DNA of 52,023 bases, taken from contig WGNJ01000025.1 in the NCBI GenBank assembly GCA_016124635.1, positions 1 to 52,023 of the forward strand, in the 5' to 3' direction. Under the pieces are notes generated by a model. The model was not told the origin of the DNA and did no database searches. It saw only the letters and a program-made list of their open reading frames with translations. Positions 47,358 to 52,023 of the stretch are shown one piece after another (position 1 is the stretch's first letter; each line of letters opens with the position of its first letter). The position numbers were made by a program, and so were the translations under genes. The DNA comes from Alphaproteobacteria bacterium. Its GTDB lineage: Bacteria; Pseudomonadota; Alphaproteobacteria; Micropepsales; Micropepsaceae.

Positions 47358-49048
47358 GCGGGTGCGCCGATTTTCGCGGCAACCTTCGCCTGTGCCGTTG
47401 GTTCCGGTTTGGGCTCTTCGCCGTCGGTATCATCTTGCTCGGGGTCCACTATGCCGTTGATGAACTTTTCCATCTCTTCCGCGTCTTCTGGCGGCTCGGG
47501 CATTTCGTTTGGGTTCAGCCCGGCATAAGGGGATTCGGGGTTTCGCACGATTGCGGCGCGTGCCTCTGCCGGCGAGATGATGCCGTCACCGATGCGAACG
47601 CTATCTGTTTCGGCGTTCACCTTTTCAACTTCCGCCTTCCCCTTTTCATCGAGCGACCAGAGCTCCTCGAATACAGGAACGATGCTCTCATCCACATCGC
47701 CGAACTGCGAAAGCTGGATGACCCAGATCACGCGCATAAGGTTGTCCAAGAAGAACGATTGCTGATAGGCCGCAATCCAATCGTAATACGTTCTGATTTC
47801 GCCCTCAGATGAGGCGTTCAACCCTGCCGGCTGAATTCCCAAAAGCTTGATGATCGGAATTCCCGATACGGCCGCCATGTGCTCCTGTGTCTGTGCCTGG
47901 AGCATGTCCAGCGTGCCGAGCGGCGTTGAGACGTTCTTCCAGTCTTCAGAATCCTTGTCGATTGCCATTGTCCCGCGGTTGTCGCGCAAGGTGTTGAACA
48001 GGTCGATGCGCCGGAAAAGCGCGTCGCCCGCCGCGCCGCCGTCGCCTCCACCGGGCATAAGCTGCTGGCCCATGTCCGTTGAAAGCACGTTCACGCTGAA
48101 GCTGTGGATGAGATCGGCAACCGATTGTCGGGTGCGCAGCCAGTTGTCCACGTAGGGCTTCGCCATCTGCGAAAGAGACAGGCCGCCAAATTGAAAGGTG
48201 GGCTTCAGAATGTCGGGCACTTCGCGGCCGACAAAGCGCAGCAAGCGCGATGCGTGAACCTTGTTGCCCATCACGTACCACGTTTGCGGATTGTACCAGT
48301 CCGGCGAAAGCGGGTTGCTGCTGTTGTAATCGGCCGGGTAACACCACATAGCCTCCACAACCTTGACGCGGCGCAACGGCTTTGCCGGTGAGATCTTCGC
48401 CTTGCTCAAATCGCTGCGGCCGTCGCCAATCGGCGTTGGGAGCTCGGGACTCGCCAAATTGTTATCGCCAAAATCCAAAAACAGATGCGCGCGGCCCATG
48501 AAGCCATCTTGCAGCGCGATCTCGCGGAAGGCTTCGCGCACCTTCATGCGCTTCAATTCATCTTCGATTTTCTGAATGCGCACATTCTGATCGGAGCCAC
48601 TTCCACCATCACCGCTCGATTGGAGTTGCATCCACTTCCGGGTCATCTCGGTTGCGATTGTCTCGCTGATGCGCCGGTACTCCGCACGTTGCGCAAGCTG
48701 CGAAAGGTATGGGTAGCCAAGAAACGTCAGGCCCTCTTCGTACATCCCAGCGAAAAGACTTTGATCTGCCCATGCCCCGGCAGCGACGATCTGCTCATCG
48801 TTTGCCAACAGGTCGTTGCTGTTTGGCGGCAGCGTTCCGGGGGCAGCCTTCATGTGGATGAAGACGGGCGGCCGGGTTCCAGTGCCTTTCGCGCGCGCGC
48901 GGCCGATCATTTCGGCCGTCACCTTCATCTTTGTCCCCTGTGCTGAGGCAGGAACGGCCGCGGCAACCTTGCGTTTCTTCTTTCGCTTTTGCGGCGGCGA
49001 TGCCTTGCGGGGAGACTTCCGCAGCTTAGCCGTGTTTGCCTTGCTCAT
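47354..49048 (-). CDS. Portal protein (DUF1073 family)
   Basis: 564 residues. After a Lys/Arg-rich leader (RKKKKRKVA-like) the DUF1073 pattern is clear: LSQLAQRAEYRRISETIATE, DWYNPQTWYVMGNKVHASRL, IDKDSEDWKNVSTPLGTLDM and SGIPIIKLLGIQPAGLNASS. It forms the ring through which DNA enters and leaves. Database names for this family sometimes say anti-CBASS Acb1; the context here is a portal. The extended basic N-terminus and Pro/Glu tail are disordered. Confidence 0.9.
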   Translation of the reverse strand: MSKANTAKLRKSPRKASPPQKRKKKRKVAAAVPASAQGTKMKVTAEMIGRARAKGTGTRPPVFIHMKAAPGTLPPNSNDLLANDEQIVAAGAWADQSLFAGMYEEGLTFLGYPYLSQLAQRAEYRRISETIATEMTRKWMQLQSSGDGGSGSDQNVRIQKIEDELKRMKVREAFREIALQDGFMGRAHLFLDFGDNNLASPELPTPIGDGRSDLSKAKISPAKPLRRVKVVEAMWCYPADYNSSNPLSPDWYNPQTWYVMGNKVHASRLLRFVGREVPDILKPTFQFGGLSLSQMAKPYVDNWLRTRQSVADLIHSFSVNVLSTDMGQQLMPGGGDGGAAGDALFRRIDLFNTLRDNRGTMAIDKDSEDWKNVSTPLGTLDMLQAQTQEHMAAVSGIPIIKLLGIQPAGLNASSEGEIRTYYDWIAAYQQSFFLDNLMRVIWVIQLSQFGDVDESIVPVFEELWSLDEKGKAEVEKVNAETDSVRIGDGIISPAEARAAIVRNPESPYAGLNPNEMPEPPEDAEEMEKFINGIVDPEQDDTDGEEPKPEPTAQAKVAAKIGAPA

Positions 49049-50718
49049 CTGCGAACCTCGCGCTTTGCACGTTTGAGAACATCGTCGGTCACCGTGAACG
49101 TCCTACGACCGGCCAACTTGTTGAACGCGCCCGACGAAGTGTCAACCTGATCGTCATGGCCGACGGGGAAGGAGCACAGTTCATCAATGTAGGGCTGATT
49201 CCATGACGCGCGCACCAACACCACGTTTCCAGCCTCAGCTTGTGCGGAAAACGGCTCCGCGCGCGTCGCCTTTGAGCCCGTCTCACGCACCGCTTGGATT
49301 TTGTAACCGGCATTCTCCGCGATGATGCTGGACGATTGGGCTTTGCCAGCTTGGCCCGGGTCTTCCGGTATTTCGATCTCCACACCGTAGCCATCGCTCT
49401 TTGCGGCATCGCGAACAGCCTTGCGCACTGCTTTTGGCGTACCGCGAAAGCGGATCACGTCTTCCACGTAGTAGGTATCGTCCAACTGCGCCATGAGAAG
49501 GCCGACGGTCCAGTCAGGATCGCTTCCGGGCGCTTCAACGGTCGCGGCAAAATCCCAGCGGCGCACACGGCGCGCGCCCACAGGCACCGTGCCAACCACC
49601 TGAAGAAACCACTCGCGCTTAAACATGCCGCCTTCGCGCGGCGCCGGGCGTTGCTGGTACTGCCCCGCATAGGCGTAAGAGCCCAATGTCGTCCGCAGTT
49701 CGCCAAGCACTTCGGCAGGGAAGCGCACAATGTCCAGAAGTTCATTCGCCTTTGTGCGCGGGTCTTGCCGATAGACTTCCTGCATTGGGCAATCGGCCAA
49801 TATCGCGCGGCGATCTTCTGGCACCTTTGCGCCCACGCGATACCATGTCTGTTTTTCCGCATCATAAACCGCGCGGATCGGGCTACCGCCGCGGTTCGGC
49901 TTGAGCGACGTGTAACAGCATCGCTCGGGCTCAAACTCCATGGGCAAGCACAAATGCACATAGGGAAGCCCCAACCGCAAAATCACGCCGCTGAGATCTT
50001 CGCCATGAATTCTCTGCATGATGATTACGATTGCCGAACGCTTTTGATCGTTCAAACGGTTCGATGCACCCTCGCGAAAGCGACGCGTTGTCGTAAGGCG
50101 CTCGGCGTCGGATTCGGCGCTCTCAGTCGAATGTGGATCGTCAATGATAAGGCGGTCGCCACGCTGCGACGTTAGTGAACCGAAGGCCACGCCTTCACGG
50201 GAGCCGGTATTATCGTTCGCGAACGATGTCTCGCCCGCGCGCACAAGACGGACATGCGGGAAGCGCGCCTTGTACCACTCTGATAGAAGCAGATCGCGCA
50301 TCTTTCGGGTGTCGCGCTTCACCGGCCCATCGTTGAACGCCGTCGTGAGGTAGCGGAGGGATGTATTCCCCCTTGCCCATTCCCATGCGGGCCAGAAGAC
50401 GCTCACGATCAGCGATTTCATGGAGCCGGGCGGAACATTTATGAGCAAGCGCGTGATCTTGCCGACCGACACCGCCTCAAGGTGCTCGCAAACCACGTCG
50501 ATATGCCAGTTGTGGACGTACTTCGCATCCGGCTCGACGACATGCCAAGCCTCGCGGATGAAGCCAGCCAGCGTCTCGCACTTCTTGCGCGATTGTTCGA
50601 GGAGCTCTTCGAATGACCGCTTGTCGTCGGCCGATAGGCGCTCTGCCTCTTCAGTTTCGAGGCGATGAATTTCAGCTTCCAGCAGCTTGATAAAGCGGCC
50701 GCGGTTAGCCTTTGCCAT
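49045..50718 (-). CDS. terL: Terminase large subunit
   Basis: 557 residues. Walker A VPPGSMKS (about 95-102), Walker B RLIIDDPHS (about 195-205) and a C-terminal RNase H-like nuclease (RRWDFAATVEAPGSDPDW, EIEIPEDPGQAGKAQSSSII, CSFPVGHDDQVDTSSGAF). It cuts concatemers and pumps DNA into the head. ATG 50718 is chosen (MAKANRGRFIKLL) over a long upstream open frame through terS. It overlaps terS by 14 bases. Confidence 0.95.
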   Translation of the reverse strand: MAKANRGRFIKLLEAEIHRLETEEAERLSADDKRSFEELLEQSRKKCETLAGFIREAWHVVEPDAKYVHNWHIDVVCEHLEAVSVGKITRLLINVPPGSMKSLIVSVFWPAWEWARGNTSLRYLTTAFNDGPVKRDTRKMRDLLLSEWYKARFPHVRLVRAGETSFANDNTGSREGVAFGSLTSQRGDRLIIDDPHSTESAESDAERLTTTRRFREGASNRLNDQKRSAIVIIMQRIHGEDLSGVILRLGLPYVHLCLPMEFEPERCCYTSLKPNRGGSPIRAVYDAEKQTWYRVGAKVPEDRRAILADCPMQEVYRQDPRTKANELLDIVRFPAEVLGELRTTLGSYAYAGQYQQRPAPREGGMFKREWFLQVVGTVPVGARRVRRWDFAATVEAPGSDPDWTVGLLMAQLDDTYYVEDVIRFRGTPKAVRKAVRDAAKSDGYGVEIEIPEDPGQAGKAQSSSIIAENAGYKIQAVRETGSKATRAEPFSAQAEAGNVVLVRASWNQPYIDELCSFPVGHDDQVDTSSGAFNKLAGRRTFTVTDDVLKRAKREVRR

Positions 50719-51094
50719 CAGAGCCAAGGGTATCCCTTGCAGCCCTGAGCTTCTCGATGTCGCCGCCGAACGCTGCAACGATTGCCGTGAGGTCTCTGTC
50801 CGAAAGCGCTGCCTCGGTTTCGACCTTCTGCTTGTAGCCACGCTTGCCGCCCTTCCGGTCCAGATAGTAGGTGACCATCGTGCGATCACCGCGGCGCACG
50901 CCCTTCACAACATGCCCTTCCGCAATGTCGAGCGTCTCTTCGGTGGCTTCCTCCACGGCGGCCTGCAATTCGGCCGACTCGCGGATGCGCTGGTGAAGTG
51001 CCTGGCGCGAGACCTGTAGATCGAGCGCGGCGAGGGAAAGGATGCCCCCGTGCCGCTTAATCGCTGCCACGCCCTGCGCAATCGTAAATTTCAC
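50705..51094 (-). CDS. Terminase small subunit-like DNA-binding protein
   Basis: 129 residues from GTG 51094, with GAGGAC just upstream; a TTG at 51112 is the alternative. AAIKRHGGILSLAALDLQVS … RQALHQRIRE is a helix-turn-helix for recognising pac/cos DNA, followed by a central helical oligomerisation region and a charged end. It is the first gene of the late operon and directly precedes terL. Confidence 0.75.
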   Translation of the reverse strand: MKFTIAQGVAAIKRHGGILSLAALDLQVSRQALHQRIRESAELQAAVEEATEETLDIAEGHVVKGVRRGDRTMVTYYLDRKGGKRGYKQKVETEAALSDRDLTAIVAAFGGDIEKLRAARDTLGSDGKG

Positions 51095-51212
51095 GCCGTC
51101 CTCAATGGTCAATTTCAGTCAAGGTGGGGAGCAGGCGCCCGCCACACCCATTTGCAACGTGGGTAATAGGGGTGGTGGCTGTCAAGGCGCAAGACCACAG
51201 CATTTCCGCCAC

Positions 51213-51291
51213 TTGCATTACATGCACGAGCAATTCGGACTTGCATCTAATGCAGAAAGGCGCGGGCGGAAGGCGCTTGCATTTGCTGCAA
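51213..51291. promoter_or_regulatory. Three operator palindromes of the TTGCAT-N3-ATGCAA type
   Basis: Sites at 51213-51227 (TTGCATTACATGCAC), 51241-51255 (TTGCATCTAATGCAG) and 51277-51291 (TTGCATTTGCTGCAA) match the perfect dyad at 10030-10044. The third shares the 15-mer AAGGCGCTTGCATTT with the 10 kb region. They lie upstream of terS, so the repressor at 9694 or the XRE protein at 14729 may silence late genes through them. Confidence 0.7.
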
Positions 51292-51370
51292 GACGGGTGG
51301 GAGCGAGATGAGAAGGGGGCGGACGACGGCTCCCTGATGTCGCGAGCAAGAGTATCGGCCGGGGCTGGGC

Positions 51371-51383
51371 GGGGGGGGGGGGG
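51371..51383. repeat. Homopolymer tract of 13 G
   Basis: Thirteen G in a row, the longest homopolymer seen in the window, 80 bases from the operators. Such tracts change length by slippage. It is not in a confident gene; if real in a promoter it could alter spacing. A sequencing artefact is also possible. Confidence 0.8.
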
Positions 51384-51666
51384 CTTACACCGCGAGGCTT
51401 CACACGTGCGCGACGGGCAGTCGCCGTCCACGGCGGAATATGATCGCGACATTGCGGATTGTCCATAGGGGCCGACGCGGGTGTGGATGACGGCCAAATT
51501 CTGCATTACCGGGCCGACCGGCGCAGTGTAAGGTAGACGGATCAGAGTGTTCCGCGCACAGCGCGCGGGGAGATGCTTTCCGGGTGAATTGATAGGAGGC
51601 TGGCATGTAACCTTTCGATCCGATCAGCCGGAAGCTGAAGGACTTTGGTTTCTTCCATTGCGAACT

Positions 51667-51696
51667 TGCCCGGTGTCACAGCCGGGCATTCTTTTT
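51667..51696 (+). terminator. Intrinsic terminator, plus strand
   Basis: Perfect 7-bp stem TGCCCGG (51667-51673) and CCGGGCA (51682-51688), 8-base loop, then TTCTTTTT. The upstream plus-strand RNA contains a strong ribosome site at 51593-51599 and ATGTAA at 51605-51610, but no real gene. It may end an uncharacterised short transcript. Confidence 0.75.
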
Positions 51697-51720
51697 GAGC
51701 TCCACCGCTCCAGCGGCCTT

Positions 51721-52023
51721 TCAGCCGCCGCTACGAATTCCTGAATGTGGCGGTCTTTGCATCCACAAGCTCGGCGCCATCGAGCGGATCGGCGCGCACC
51801 CCAAACCGGCGTCTCCGATATTGGCGATTGTATACTTGACGCACCGGGCCCGGCTACCCATATAACGGTTACAGCCACTTAGGACCCGCCGCCAGCCGCT
51901 GGCCGAAAAGACAAGATCAACCAGAAGCTCGAAATCCTGCCAAGTCAGAAGCCGCATGAGGCCGATGATCGCTGCGATCATGGCGCGCTCGGCTTCATCG
52001 GCGTTTTCCAGCTCGGGCGATTG
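51721..52023 (-). CDS. Mrr-like restriction endonuclease-fold fragment
   Basis: From the right edge the minus strand reads SPELENADEAERAMIAAIIG, then LTWQDFELLVDLVFSASGWRR. This matches the start of the restriction-endonuclease-like (Mrr-type) domain seen in alphaproteobacterial proteins. After the RRVLSG segment (about 51890) the expected catalytic D…VQVK region is missing in all frames, and an unrelated tail runs to TGA 51723-51721. So the gene is truncated at its 3' end, perhaps by phage insertion or deletion. The N-terminus lies outside the window. Confidence 0.5.
   Translation of the reverse strand, partial: QSPELENADEAERAMIAAIIGLMRLLTWQDFELLVDLVFSASGWRRVLSGCNRYMGSRARCVKYTIANIGDAGLGCAPIRSMAPSLWMQRPPHSGIRSGG

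Larger units (their letters stand above)
51095..51720. other. Non-coding control region upstream of the late operon
   Basis: No convincing gene in 626 bases; open frames here have shadow-like composition and no ribosome sites. It holds three operator palindromes (51213-51291), a hairpin ACCCA/TGGGT at 51146-51164, a TTGACA element on the minus strand at 51180-51185 without a convincing -10, a G13 tract, a ribosome site followed at once by ATGTAA, and an intrinsic terminator on the plus strand. Confidence 0.6.

Noticed and set aside
51102..51506. A 134-codon minus frame through the operators and G13 tract
   Set aside because: It starts in the poly-C region's neighbourhood without a ribosome site, and contains the operator array; better read as control DNA.
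1..52023. Joining right edge to left edge as a circular genome
   Set aside because: The partial genes at both edges are on the same strand, but their frames do not match across the joint and they do not resemble parts of one protein.

Overview
The window is almost entirely a contractile-tailed double-stranded DNA phage genome (free phage or prophage) of a GC-rich bacterium. An alphaproteobacterial host is the best guess: the NYN-domain gene at 17.5 kb looks like a conserved alphaproteobacterial chromosomal gene, an exact bacterial parS site is present, and DUF2312/GapR-like and DUF2612/DUF3383-type phage genes occur. No integrase, MuA-type transposase or plasmid maintenance gene is visible, so lysogeny cannot be decided from the window. 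Host-like fragments lie at both edges (an outer-membrane barrel gene at 0.4-1.0 kb and a broken Mrr-like gene at 51.7-52.0 kb), which fits a prophage or a contig that extends past the phage.

Layout. 0-1.4 kb, minus strand: an unknown partial gene, an outer-membrane barrel protein and one hypothetical. A complete tRNA-Gln(TTG) follows at 1.5 kb. 1.7-3.5 kb, plus strand: five small unknown genes and an ASCH-domain gene cut off at its 3' end. 3.3-9.9 kb, minus strand: the replication block, with a ParB-like protein, KTSC protein, O-like initiator carrying internal iterons, DnaB helicase, MT-A70 methylase, RuvC-like resolvase, GapR-like protein and a Cro/YdaS-like repressor. A control region with a palindromic operator lies at 9.95-10.09 kb. 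10.1-21.7 kb, plus strand: the early/recombination operon, with two tiny membrane proteins, a 5'-3' exonuclease, a coiled-coil protein, a putative annealing protein, an XRE regulator, an HNH protein, SSB, a tandem winged-helix protein containing parS, an NYN nuclease, a radical SAM protein, a PP-loop ATPase and a Lar-like protein. Almost every start overlaps the preceding stop.

21.7-51.1 kb is a single minus-strand late operon, transcribed from the terminase at the right towards the lysis genes at the left: TerS, TerL, DUF1073 portal, Mu gpF-like protein, a NUDIX-prohead protease fusion, cement protein, DUF2184 capsid, connectors, neck, DUF3383 sheath, tube, G/GT chaperones with a -1 frameshift, lysozyme-bearing tape measure, hub, plug, spike, gp25, baseplate J, DUF2612, tail fibre, tailspike, GH19 endolysin, overlapping spanins and a holin-like protein. 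A truncated ISL3 transposase sits inside the head-gene section. The non-coding stretch at 51.1-51.7 kb carries three more copies of the 10 kb operator palindrome, so one regulator probably controls both the early and the late operon.

Points most worth a second look: the perfect 16-bp parS inside a phage gene; 21-bp-spaced palindromic iterons inside the initiator gene; the operator shared by two distant control regions; the NUDIX-protease fusion; a beta-rich domain copied into three different virion proteins; and the radical SAM/PP-loop pair of unknown chemistry. All assignments come from reading the sequence by eye, with no database search.
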